Of a stretch of 64,000 nt of DNA, positions 29,441 through 37,389 are shown piece after piece. The stretch comes from Clostridium formicaceticum (GTDB lineage Bacteria > Bacillota > Clostridia > Peptostreptococcales > Natronincolaceae), in the NCBI RefSeq assembly GCF_001854185.1, contig NZ_CP017603.1:806001-870000 (forward strand), in the 5' to 3' direction. Each line of letters begins with the position of its first letter. Positions within the stretch are counted from its first letter, which is position 1. Under the pieces are notes generated by a model that saw only the letters and a list, made by a program, of their open reading frames with translations, had not been told where the DNA came from and did not search any database. The translations under genes were made by a program, and so were the position numbers.

Positions 29441-29959
29441 ATGTATCAATCATATTCTTATCCTAATAATAATTGCTATGCTTATCCCCATGCCCAATCA
29501 TTGGCGGTGGCCTATATAAAAGGAGGGCCACTTCAACCTGAAATTCAAGGTTCTGTTTGGTTTAAAGAAGTACCAGGGGGCACAGAAGTTTACGTAGAGG
29601 TGAAGGGTCTTCCCCCCTACCAGCCAGCTACCAATGATGATGCTCCTGTAGGACCACATGGCTTCCATCTCCATGAATTTGGAAGCTGCGAAGTCAGTGA
29701 TCCTGAAGACCCTTTTCAGCAAGCTGGTGAACACTGGGCCCCCCATGGTCAACCTCATGGTAACCATGCTGGGGACTTTCCTGTGCTGTTTTCCAATAAC
29801 GGTTATGCTAGAATGAGCTTTTTCACCAATAAGTTTAAACCTGCTGATGCTATCGGCAAGGCAGTTATTATTCATAAGAATCCAGACGACTACCGTTCTC
29901 AACCTGCAGGGGACGCTGGAAAACGTCTAGCTTGTGGCATTGTTCAATGGTATTGCTAA
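29441..29959 (+). CDS. Cu/Zn superoxide dismutase-family protein
   Basis: The 172-residue protein keeps all Cu/Zn-SOD ligands: GFHLHEFG (two copper histidines), the zinc loop HWAPHGQPHGNHAGDFP, and HKNPDDY. The arginine in GKRLACGIV and the two cysteines (GSCEV, LACGIV) for the disulfide are also present. No signal peptide is seen. Instead the N-terminus is tyrosine-, asparagine- and proline-rich (MYQSYSYPNNNCYAYPH), like spore-coat proteins. An AAC, 17 bases and CATAGTATG at 29349-29377 is a weak sigma-K-like promoter. A spore-coat or spore-oxidative role is inferred, not shown. A GGAG site lies upstream. Confidence 0.88.
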   Translation: MYQSYSYPNNNCYAYPHAQSLAVAYIKGGPLQPEIQGSVWFKEVPGGTEVYVEVKGLPPYQPATNDDAPVGPHGFHLHEFGSCEVSDPEDPFQQAGEHWAPHGQPHGNHAGDFPVLFSNNGYARMSFFTNKFKPADAIGKAVIIHKNPDDYRSQPAGDAGKRLACGIVQWYC

Positions 29960-29972
29960 CACAATTTTTTGG

Positions 29973-30326
29973 TCATACTCTAACGATTTCCGCATGGTCT
30001 AAGGCAGAATAATGAATATATCCGCCAATATGCAATATTGTATCTCCAATCTCTGGATCAATATGCATTTCTCCCATACAAGGAAAGCTGTGCCAATATT
30101 TTGCTACAATTTTTTTAGCTTCTTCTCCAAGTTTTTTACCTTCGAGATGCTTAGCTATATTATATCCGTTACCGCAGGGAGCGGATATAATTACTTCTGC
30201 CTTAACAATTACATCTTCTTTATTTACATATAGCTTAAACTTTGGTCTCCCTATTTTGAAAGTATCTATGAACCCATTTATGGTTTCAAACCCACTATAG
30301 TTTAATGCACAGAAAGGTTTAGGAAA
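29973..30326 (-). pseudogene. C-terminal remnant of a DUF166-family protein
   Basis: On the minus strand a frame with no start codon reads FPKPFCALNYSGFETINGF, then IGRPKFKLYV, APCGNGYNIAKHLEGKKLG, YWHSFPCMGEMHIDPEIGD and TILHIGGYIHYSAL, ending at TGA. These match the C-terminal half of DUF166 (thymidylate-synthase-like) proteins as I recall them. Two stops lie just upstream in the frame, and the N-terminal half (about 100 residues) is not found. About 117 codons remain. Confidence 0.65.
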
Positions 30327-30429
30327 GACTTACTCTTACACCAATAACATTTTTTCCCACATAGTGTACATACCATCTTTTGATTTTTAATATGCGGTAT
30401 AAACTTATTTTGTTTAAAACTTCTCAATT

Positions 30430-30450
30430 ATCAATACACCGAAGAATAAA
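30430..30450 (+). repeat. Family 1 right-end remnant
   Basis: A short TCAATACACCGAAGAATAAA segment matches the family 1 right end. It lies just after the stop of the flavin split-barrel gene, the usual position for this family. Confidence 0.45.
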
Positions 30451-30456
30451 TTTACT

Positions 30457-30948
30457 TTAGTGCATCATTAGTAAGTCATCCTGCTGAAGAATTACTTCTT
30501 CATGTCTTAAAATTTGCTTTGTTCTATCACCGCTCTCTAAAGCATCTAAGTAAACTACTTCAGTTGGCACAATCTTGATGGCCTTTAGCTGATTACCTTT
30601 AAACGTTACAATTTCATTATCAGGATTATATTTCATCGCTTCTTCATAAACCCTTCTATCTTGAGCGCAAATCGTTGCCTGCCCAAATACTTGGATGCCT
30701 TTAATGCGCTTATAGTTAATGTACTCAGTATTTACTAATAAACATACATTAGGGTTTTGCTGGATAGCCTTAAATTTCTCCCCTCCTGCAGATAAAATAT
30801 ATAGATCCATTTCTTCTCCGAGAAAATATTGTACAGGACTACATCTAGCTATACCATCCTTACAGGTAGCTAAAGAAGCACTTTTATGTTCCCTTAAAAA
30901 TTCTATAATATGTTGTCTTAACTCTAATGGCGCCATTTTTCTATCCAT
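30457..30948 (-). CDS. Pyridoxamine 5'-phosphate oxidase-family (flavin split-barrel) protein
   Basis: The 163-residue protein has the split-barrel pattern: HKSASLATCKDGIARCSPV, EEMDLYILSAGGEKFKAIQQNPNV and IKGIQVFGQATI. Such proteins bind FMN or F420. True pyridoxine oxidase activity cannot be claimed from this, and the substrate is unknown. A divergent MocR-type regulator lies 350 bases away, which hints at vitamin B6 or amino-acid control. AAAGGAG lies upstream. Confidence 0.8.
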   Translation of the reverse strand: MDRKMAPLELRQHIIEFLREHKSASLATCKDGIARCSPVQYFLGEEMDLYILSAGGEKFKAIQQNPNVCLLVNTEYINYKRIKGIQVFGQATICAQDRRVYEEAMKYNPDNEIVTFKGNQLKAIKIVPTEVVYLDALESGDRTKQILRHEEVILQQDDLLMMH

Positions 30949-31010
30949 TTTCTATCATCTCCTTTAATTTAACTTTTATGAAGTTCTTGAATATGCTAAA
31001 TAAAATAAAA

Positions 31011-31127
31011 TTTAATTCAAAGGGAAATTTTTACTCCCCTTAAATTGTCGCCGAATTTACCTCGAGGATGTAGTACTTGATTTCTCACTTAAAAAAGTGA
31101 GTGCCTTAGCAATACACCGAAGGACAA
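31011..31127 (+). repeat. Dispersed repeat family 1, short form
   Basis: It has hairpin TTTAATTCAAAGGG...CCCCTTAAATT, then GAATTTACCTCGAGGATGTAGTACTT, hairpin CTCACTTAAAAAAGTGAG, and the end TTAGCAATACACCGAAGGA. It lies in the intergenic region between the flavin-barrel gene and the MocR-type gene. Confidence 0.85.
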
Positions 31128-31294
31128 ATCCTTTCTTCAATTATTATTGAGCTTTTTTTTAAAACTATGTAAAAAAAAGTTTGTTATTGTCTATTTTTAT
31201 ACTTTGGTGCGCTTATTTCTAGTATAATAAGATAAAAGATATACAGACAATCACAGCAAAAAATTTGTGCAGCAATGTAGAATGGAGGATTGAT

Positions 31295-32623
31295 TTGAAT
31301 AAATATGCTTTGATTATTGATTATATAAGAAATTTATCACAGGAAAAGAAAATAAAAACAGGGCAAAAACTACCTTCTATAAGATCCCTTGCAGATAAAT
31401 TTCAATGTAGTAAGCTAACTGTGGTTAGAGCCTATAAAGAATTAGAGCAAGAACATTTTATCTATTCTGCTCCTAAAAGTGGATATTATTTAGTATCGAA
31501 ACACAAAAAAGAAGGCTTAAGTAAATCAAATATATATTTTTCTACAGTACTTCCTGACATAAATATACTTCCTTACGATGAATTTCATCATTGCCTGGAC
31601 CAAGCTATGGAAAAATATAAAATGTATCTGTTTTCTTATGGAGAAACGCGGGGTTTGCCTTCATTAATCGAAACCCTTAGAAAACACCTCCAGAACTATC
31701 AAGTTTTTTGTAAACCTACCCAAATCGTCGTTACATCAGGATCACAGCAAGCAGCAAGCATACTAACTAACTTGCAATTTCCTAATGGCAAAAATACGAT
31801 TTTAGTAGAAAATCCTACCTATGATAGAATGATTAAAAACTTACAGCTACATTCAGTTAGAACGATTGGAATAGATAGAAACTTTCATGGGATGGATCTA
31901 AATAGATTGGAGAGAATTTTTCAAGAAGAAGATATCAAGTTTTTCTATATCGTACCTAGATTTCATAATCCCATTGGAAGTAGTTATTCAATGGATGAGA
32001 AAAAAGAAATTTTAAGATTAGCTCAAAAATATGATGTGTATATTCTAGAAGATGATTATCTTTCAGATTTAGATACAGATTCCCGTAATGATCCTATATA
32101 TTCATTAGATACCACCGATAGAGTTATTTATCTAAAAACATTCTCTAAAATCTTATTACCTGGTTTAAGAATTGCAGCAGTAGTTTTACCAGAAATATTA
32201 GTATCTCAATTTTTAAGATATAAACAGTGGACTGACATTCATACTTCTATGCTTCCGCAAGGCGCTTTAGATATTTATATCAATAATGGAATGTTCAAAC
32301 GATCAGTAACACGATTAAAGCGCATATACAAAAAGCGTATGGATTACTTAAAAAATATTTGCAATAGTTTTGATCGTGAAGTTTTAGATGCCAATATTCC
32401 TCATACTGGATTTTTCCTTTCTATGAAATCAACTAAACCTATACAATATAATGTTATACTACCTGAACTTTCTAAAAAAGGCATTATTATTAAAGATATT
32501 CGAGAAAGTTATTTAGAAAAAAATCAAAAAATGAACTTAATAAAAATTAGTGTTTCTAAGACGGATAATCAACAAATTAAAGATGGGATGCTTAGTATCT
32601 ATAATTATTTTCTAAATCAGTGA
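31295..32623 (+). CDS. MocR-family transcriptional regulator (GntR HTH fused to aminotransferase domain)
   Basis: From a TTG start with GGAGG upstream the protein is 442 residues. An N-terminal winged HTH (GQKLPSIRSLADKFQCSKLTVVRAYKELE) is joined to a fold-type I aminotransferase domain with the PLP lysine in TFSKILLPGLR and EDDYLSDL. Known MocR proteins sense pyridoxal 5'-phosphate and act on B6, GABA or related genes. The target is probably the divergent flavin split-barrel gene, which is inference. The longer ATG reading has no ribosome binding site. Confidence 0.88.
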   Translation: MNKYALIIDYIRNLSQEKKIKTGQKLPSIRSLADKFQCSKLTVVRAYKELEQEHFIYSAPKSGYYLVSKHKKEGLSKSNIYFSTVLPDINILPYDEFHHCLDQAMEKYKMYLFSYGETRGLPSLIETLRKHLQNYQVFCKPTQIVVTSGSQQAASILTNLQFPNGKNTILVENPTYDRMIKNLQLHSVRTIGIDRNFHGMDLNRLERIFQEEDIKFFYIVPRFHNPIGSSYSMDEKKEILRLAQKYDVYILEDDYLSDLDTDSRNDPIYSLDTTDRVIYLKTFSKILLPGLRIAAVVLPEILVSQFLRYKQWTDIHTSMLPQGALDIYINNGMFKRSVTRLKRIYKKRMDYLKNICNSFDREVLDANIPHTGFFLSMKSTKPIQYNVILPELSKKGIIIKDIRESYLEKNQKMNLIKISVSKTDNQQIKDGMLSIYNYFLNQ

Positions 32624-32652
32624 ACTCCTCCAGCTAAAACTGAACATCGGGG

Positions 32653-32716
32653 AATCAGGTGGAGAGTCTACTCCACCTGATTGAAAATCCCACCTACGCT
32701 AACACTTAGAGGTGGG
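32653..32716 (-). repeat. Two-hairpin element near the mocR 3' end
   Basis: Hairpin 1 has arms AATCAGGTGGAG / CTCCACCTGATT. Hairpin 2 has arms CCCACCT / AGGTGGG with a loop containing TAAGTG. In reverse complement it reads CCCACCTCTAAGTGTTAGCG, like the right-end structures of IS200/IS605 elements. No transposase gene is present. Hairpin 1 recurs at 32840-32878. Confidence 0.55.
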
Positions 32717-32750
32717 GGGGCTTATACTCTAAAAGTAAAATCATGATAAA

Positions 32751-32790
32751 AAAGCAAGTTCAGCATTACTTAATGCTAGCTTGCTTTTTC
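32751..32790 (+). terminator. Bidirectional intrinsic terminator for mocR and cooS
   Basis: Arms AAAAGCAAG..AGCATT and AATGCT..CTTGCTTTTT are flanked by A-rich and T-rich runs on the two sides. It serves the convergent mocR and cooS genes. Confidence 0.75.
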
Positions 32791-32839
32791 ACCAAACACT
32801 TTACTGGATTAAGATCTCAAGTTCTATAAAGGAACTTTG

Positions 32840-32878
32840 AATCAGGTTGGATTAGGGGAGTAGCGTCTCCACCTGATT
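32840..32878 (-). repeat. Second copy of the AATCAGGT hairpin
   Basis: AATCAGGT..GGGGAG and CTCCACCTGATT form a hairpin like that at 32653-32682. It lies 37 bases after the cooS stop. Confidence 0.6.
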
Positions 32879-32914
32879 CCTTGATATTTGCTTTAGTTGG
32901 AGAAATTCACTGAC

Positions 32915-34828
32915 TTATGCTTCTACTGCTTCAGTTGCTAACCCTAAAGCTTCTCGTTTTTCTTCAATTCTTTCAATCATCTGCTGCGCTGCTTTGTGAG
33001 GATCAGGCTCCACGTGAAACTTTGCTCCTACTATATCTTCTGCTTTGTTAGTTAATATATCAACAATGATATCACTACCTGTTACTGGAGGAACCACCCC
33101 AAGCCAAGTGTCAATACCTGAAGTAACCACATAGGTTCCTATGGCAATAGCTTTTTCCGACATCCATTCTGGGGCTGCACCAACTACTGGTAAATCACTT
33201 ATATCTACTTTTAATAACTTAGCAAGTTCAGATACCAGCACAAGTATGCGGCTTATATCAACGCAGGAACCCATATGAAGCACTGGTGGTATATCTACCA
33301 GCTCACATACTTTTGCAAGGCCTTTTCCGGCAAGTTTTCTTGCTTCTTTGCTCATCAATCCAGCTTTCGCTGCTGCTTGTGCTGCACATCCGGTAGTTAC
33401 AACAATCACATCGTTTTTGATTAATTCTTTCATAAGTTCCACATGGCCATAGTCATGTTTCACTTTTGGGTTATTACACCCAACAACTCCCGCTGCTCCT
33501 CTTATAACGCCAGAAGCTATACAGTCAGCAAGAGGTTTTAATGTTCCACCCTCATCTAGTTGAGAATTTACAACTCTATCTAGTTGGCTTTTTATAGCTT
33601 CAACACTATAGCCCACCACTGCATGAGATTTCGTTTTAGGTATAAATACTTTTTTTGTATCTCTATTTTTAAAATTCAAAACAGCTTCTCTAACAATCTC
33701 CTTGGCAGACTGCAGGGCTTTTTCTTCTTCAAATTCCATATGGGTTGCACCAGTAATCTTAGCCTTTGGAGAGGTAGTAATAAACTTCGTATGATAACAT
33801 TTTGTAAGAGGAGCAAGGGCTGGAAATATACACTGAACATCTACGATAATAGCTTCTACTGCTCCTGTAAGCACAGCAAGCTCCTGCTGATTCAAGTTTC
33901 CTGCTATTTTTACACCATGTCTCATGGTAACTTCATTGGCTGTACAACACATACCAGATAAATTTATACCTTTTGCTCCAACTTCTTTTGCAAGCTGCAA
34001 TAATTCTGGATCTTCTGCCGCCAAAACCATCATTTCAGATAAGGAAGGTTCATGCCCATGGACGATGATATTTACTTGATCTTCTTCTAATACCCCTAGG
34101 TTTGCCTCTGTTTCTCTTGGTACAGGCACCCCAAACAAGATATCACTAAATTCTGTGCCAATCATAGAACCTCCCCAGCCATCAGCAAGTGAAGCCCTCA
34201 TTCCCTTATGTACTAAATCTTTTGCATCGGCACAGCATCCTATATGTGTAGAGTGCATAATCGTTGCGATTTCCTTGTCTATAGCACCAGTTCTTATATC
34301 ATTCTTTTCCCATACGCTCTTTCTTTGCTCAGGAGCTCTTTCTAAAAATCGTAAAGTTCCAAAAGGTTTTCCAAATTCATTAAGGGCAATTTCTGCTACT
34401 TCGTGGGCGATATCATAGATATCTCTATTTTCTATCTCTACTTCCCATTCTTTGGCTAGGTTTAAAAGTTTTTTCTCATCAGTTATTTTATAGTTTCCAT
34501 CTCTCTTTGCCATATGTAAAACATGCGCTATATCTCTTCCATGATCAGAGTGGGTAGCTGTTCCAGCAGCAATCATTCTAGCTAAATTTCTAGCAATAAT
34601 AACATCTGCTGTTGCTCCACAAATACCCTTTTGTGCGCCTTTACCTTCTGTAGGACTTATTCTACAGGGCCCCATAGCACATATTCTGCAGCAAAGACCT
34701 TGTTCACCAAAACCACAAGGCGTTTTCATTACTTTTTTTCTATCCCATAAAGTTTCGATTCCTTCTTTTTCAGCTTTTCTGGCAAGTTCTTCTGTTACAG
34801 GATCAATCGAATAGATTTTTTCTTCCAT
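32915..34828 (-). CDS. cooS: Anaerobic nickel carbon monoxide dehydrogenase catalytic subunit
   Basis: The 637-residue protein (ATG with GAGGGGG upstream) has the D and B cluster cysteines in TPCGFGEQGLCCRICAMGPCR and GICGA. All C-cluster ligands are visible: VHGHEP, NLSGMCC, VDVQCIF, VGCNNP, TTGCAA and HMGSC. It oxidises CO to CO2 at a [Ni-4Fe-4S] centre. No cooF ferredoxin, cooC nickel inserter or acetyl-CoA synthase gene is adjacent, so it is an orphan CooS. Its electron partner is unknown. A family 2 repeat is in its leader. Confidence 0.95.
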   Translation of the reverse strand: MEEKIYSIDPVTEELARKAEKEGIETLWDRKKVMKTPCGFGEQGLCCRICAMGPCRISPTEGKGAQKGICGATADVIIARNLARMIAAGTATHSDHGRDIAHVLHMAKRDGNYKITDEKKLLNLAKEWEVEIENRDIYDIAHEVAEIALNEFGKPFGTLRFLERAPEQRKSVWEKNDIRTGAIDKEIATIMHSTHIGCCADAKDLVHKGMRASLADGWGGSMIGTEFSDILFGVPVPRETEANLGVLEEDQVNIIVHGHEPSLSEMMVLAAEDPELLQLAKEVGAKGINLSGMCCTANEVTMRHGVKIAGNLNQQELAVLTGAVEAIIVDVQCIFPALAPLTKCYHTKFITTSPKAKITGATHMEFEEEKALQSAKEIVREAVLNFKNRDTKKVFIPKTKSHAVVGYSVEAIKSQLDRVVNSQLDEGGTLKPLADCIASGVIRGAAGVVGCNNPKVKHDYGHVELMKELIKNDVIVVTTGCAAQAAAKAGLMSKEARKLAGKGLAKVCELVDIPPVLHMGSCVDISRILVLVSELAKLLKVDISDLPVVGAAPEWMSEKAIAIGTYVVTSGIDTWLGVVPPVTGSDIIVDILTNKAEDIVGAKFHVEPDPHKAAQQMIERIEEKREALGLATEAVEA

Positions 34829-34913
34829 ACAAGTATCCCCCTCAGCATTTTTTAACTTCATAATTTCCTTATTAATTTTCTTTAATTTTATAAACTTTTT
34901 CCCTATACTTTTT

Positions 34914-35004
34914 ACATAGATGTACGCTATGAATTTTAATATACTAAGGGTGAAACCATAGACTGTGTATATTAAAGTTCAGGTTTTAAGACCTACATCT
35001 ATGC
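34914..35004. repeat. Dispersed palindromic repeat family 2, copy B
   Basis: Ends CATAGATGTACGC and ACATCTATG are inverted, inner GAATTTTAATATA and TATATTAAAGTTC are inverted, and a small core contains GAAACCATAGACTGTG. It shares the outline with the copy at 28739-28847. It lies in the probable leader of cooS. Confidence 0.8.
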
Positions 35005-35024
35005 GTAGCAGGATTGTCACTTTT

Positions 35025-35054
35025 AGTATAATGATAAGTCCACCTTATAAGCAA
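35025..35054 (-). promoter_or_regulatory. Candidate promoter for cooS
   Basis: TTGCTT is followed after 18 bases by TATACT on the minus strand. The -35 is weak. If used, the roughly 190-base leader would include repeat copy B. The rest of 34862-35283 holds short inverted repeats (CTTTAG..CTAAAG near 35110) and no gene. Confidence 0.4.
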
Positions 35055-35272
35055 GGCGCGGAAAACACGTGTGTACTAGTACAGATGAACTGTATTAATC
35101 AAGGTATACTTTAGTTGATATGCTATACTAAAGCAAATTTGGATTGTATTAAAAAACACAAATTTTTAAAAATAAAAATTTATATCATAACATCTGCTAC
35201 GGCATATATTAAAGAATTATCAACATAGAATCTATCTTATCTCCAATAAGATAGACCATGATAACAGCAGAA

Positions 35273-35297
35273 AAAAAGATAGCCTAAGCTACCTTAA
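35273..35297 (-). terminator. Intrinsic terminator overlapping the ftsH-paralogue stop codon
   Basis: AGGTAGC-TTAG-GCTATCT is followed by TTTTTT. The loop contains the TAG stop of the gene, so the terminator lies partly within the coding end. Confidence 0.75.
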
Positions 35298-37023
35298 AGT
35301 TATTGATTACTCTATTGACTTCATCCTCTTTTAATGTTTCCCTTGCCATTAATTCACCTGCAATAGCATGCACTAAGTGGATGTTCTCTTCTATAAGCTC
35401 TTTTGTCTCTGCATACAGTCTCTTCATTTCTTTATTGCATATCTCAGCTAATCTTTCACCAGCCCCTCTGGATTCTCCCATCAGGATATCATAATTGATT
35501 ATACCTACTTCTTCATTCATGCCAAGTTGCCTTATCATAATTACTAAGATCTCCGTAGCTTTTTGGATATCATTCCTTGCCCCTGTAGTTATATTTTCTT
35601 CTCCAAAAACTAGTTCTTCTACAACCCTACCAGCAAGAGCAATTTTAATACTATGAAACATATCTTTTTTCCTATGATACATGCTGTCATGAGGAATATT
35701 CATACTGAATCCTCCTGCCCCCTTGGTGGTCGGTATAATTGTTACCTTTGTTACTCTATTTTCAGAGGATAGCAGTTTTGCAGCAATGGTGTGGCCTGCT
35801 TCATGATAGGCTGTGATCCTTCGTTCCTCTTCTTTAATATTACTTCTATCTTTTTTTTCTTCTCCAGCAATCACCGTACATAAAGCCCTGTCAATATGTT
35901 TTTCTGAGATAAAACTTGCACTTTCTCTAGCTGCATAGATGGCTGCTTCATTCATTAGATTTTCCAGTTGTGCTCCACTAAAGTAAACAGTTTGTTGAGC
36001 AATTTTTTCAATGCTAATGGTATCTTCTATGGGTCTATTTTGTGTATATAACTTTAAAATATCCTGCCTCGCCTTTAAATCCGGTAGACCTATCTCTATT
36101 TGTCTGTCAAAACGACCGGGTCTTAGAAGTGCTTCATCTAAAATGTCTAGTCGATTAGTGGCAGCCATAACAATAATCCCTTCACTTCCTTTAAATCCTG
36201 ACATTTCTGTCAACAACGCATTTAGAGTTCTATTAGATTCATCGCTGCCCCCTAAACCACCGGTATCTCGTTTTTTTCCTATAGCATCTATCTCATCAAT
36301 AAAGATTACACACTTTCCTTTTTCTCTAGCACTCTTGAAAAGATTTCTAATCCTTCCAGCCCCAAGACCTGCGTAAACCTGTACAAAATCAGAACCTGAA
36401 ACAGCTAAAAAGTCAACACCAGCTTCACTTGCTAAGGCTTTCGCCATTAAAGTCTTACCTGTACCGGGAGGACCATATAAAATTACTCCTTTTGGCATCC
36501 TAGCACCATAACGCTGATATTTTTCAGGATTTTTCAAAAAATCTGCCAACTCCATGATGCTTTCCTTTGCTTCTTCATTTCCTGCAATATCCGCAAAGGT
36601 AATGGTTGATTCTTTTTGCGTTGAAAATTCTACGGAAGACATTTTATCATATTCCCTTGAAGTTTGTTTTGAGCCCTGCTTAACCAGCACAAAAGCAATT
36701 ATAGCCATAACTCCAATCAATATCATGAAAACTACAATTTCAGCAGCGGAATACTTCTCTTCCACCTCTACTATAATGATATCTGCTGTTAGGAGACTTT
36801 CTTTTAAATTATCTGTATTAAAATAATTCCTCAAGGCTTGACTCTCATTAAGTTCTCCCTTAACTTTAAGATTATTATCCACCCCCTCCCGTACCTGTTG
36901 ACTTAAGGGTGCTTTCATAGATGCTGTTTCTGCTATTAAACTGCTCTCATTTTCTGCTATATTTAGTATTAGAAAAAAGATAGCAATTCCTATACCTATT
37001 AGTATTTTTATAGGGGTTTTCAT
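35284..37023 (-). CDS. Second FtsH-type ATP-dependent zinc metalloprotease
   Basis: The 579-residue protein is shorter than the main FtsH (647). Two TM helices (about 7-22 and 94-115) flank a roughly 70-residue outside segment. An AAA domain follows with [26 protein letters not shown] and [11 protein letters not shown], then a zinc protease domain with HEAGH ([14 protein letters not shown]). The C-terminal tail after the protease is short, lacking the acidic tail of the other copy. It stands alone behind a promoter with two CsoR-type operators and its own terminators. It probably removes damaged membrane proteins under a specific stress (inferred). Confidence 0.9.
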   Translation of the reverse strand: MKTPIKILIGIGIAIFFLILNIAENESSLIAETASMKAPLSQQVREGVDNNLKVKGELNESQALRNYFNTDNLKESLLTADIIIVEVEEKYSAAEIVVFMILIGVMAIIAFVLVKQGSKQTSREYDKMSSVEFSTQKESTITFADIAGNEEAKESIMELADFLKNPEKYQRYGARMPKGVILYGPPGTGKTLMAKALASEAGVDFLAVSGSDFVQVYAGLGAGRIRNLFKSAREKGKCVIFIDEIDAIGKKRDTGGLGGSDESNRTLNALLTEMSGFKGSEGIIVMAATNRLDILDEALLRPGRFDRQIEIGLPDLKARQDILKLYTQNRPIEDTISIEKIAQQTVYFSGAQLENLMNEAAIYAARESASFISEKHIDRALCTVIAGEEKKDRSNIKEEERRITAYHEAGHTIAAKLLSSENRVTKVTIIPTTKGAGGFSMNIPHDSMYHRKKDMFHSIKIALAGRVVEELVFGEENITTGARNDIQKATEILVIMIRQLGMNEEVGIINYDILMGESRGAGERLAEICNKEMKRLYAETKELIEENIHLVHAIAGELMARETLKEDEVNRVINNFKVA

Positions 37024-37101
37024 AATTTCATCTCCAATATACTATTTTCTACTTCCTATAAGGATATCTTGTTAGGGGCTTTTATATAAATCAACACCTT
37101 A

Positions 37102-37146
37102 TACCCCCCATGGGTATAATATACCCCCTATAGGTATTAATGTCAA
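37102..37146 (-). promoter_or_regulatory. ftsH-paralogue promoter with two CsoR-type operators
   Basis: The -35 TTGACA (37141-37146) and -10 TATATT (37118-37123) are spaced by 17 bases. TACCCCCTATAGGTA (37122-37136) fills the spacer and TACCCCCCATGGGTA (37102-37116) lies just downstream. Both match the TACCC-N4/5-GGGTA pattern bound by the CsoR/RcnR/CstR sensor family, and their placement fits repression. No such sensor gene is in the window. Confidence 0.7.
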
Positions 37147-37238
37147 TATTTTTTTATAATTTTTTTCCTTCATACCCTCTTTCTATAATCTATAGTCATC
37201 TTATGGATTATTTTCATTAACTCTTTTCAGTATGGAAT

Positions 37239-37287
37239 ATAAAAAAGATCTTCATCTCTGCTAATAATTAGAGATGAAGATCTTTTA
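37239..37287 (-). terminator. Strong intrinsic terminator after nrdJ
   Basis: A 17-bp perfect stem, AAAAGATCTTCATCTCT / AGAGATGAAGATCTTTT, is followed by TTTTTTATATT on the minus strand. It is about 100 bases after nrdJ. Its A/T flanks could also work in the other direction. Confidence 0.85.
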
Positions 37288-37389
37288 ATTAGAAAGCTTT
37301 TAGACAATTATTGGTGCCTTATTTGCACCACCTAGCATAACCTAACTTCCTTAAAGGCACTTAATAGAAAAAGATAGGCTGTTGATTAT

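Noticed and set aside
30340-30410. Small cysteine-rich frame with CTLCGKKCYWC upstream of the DUF166 remnant
   Set aside because: It is only about 24 codons from its first ATG, has no ribosome binding site, and lies in decayed sequence. It may be chance.
16131-31127. A CRISPR array made of the family 1 repeats
   Set aside because: The copies are kilobases apart, differ in length and have no regular spacers or cas genes.
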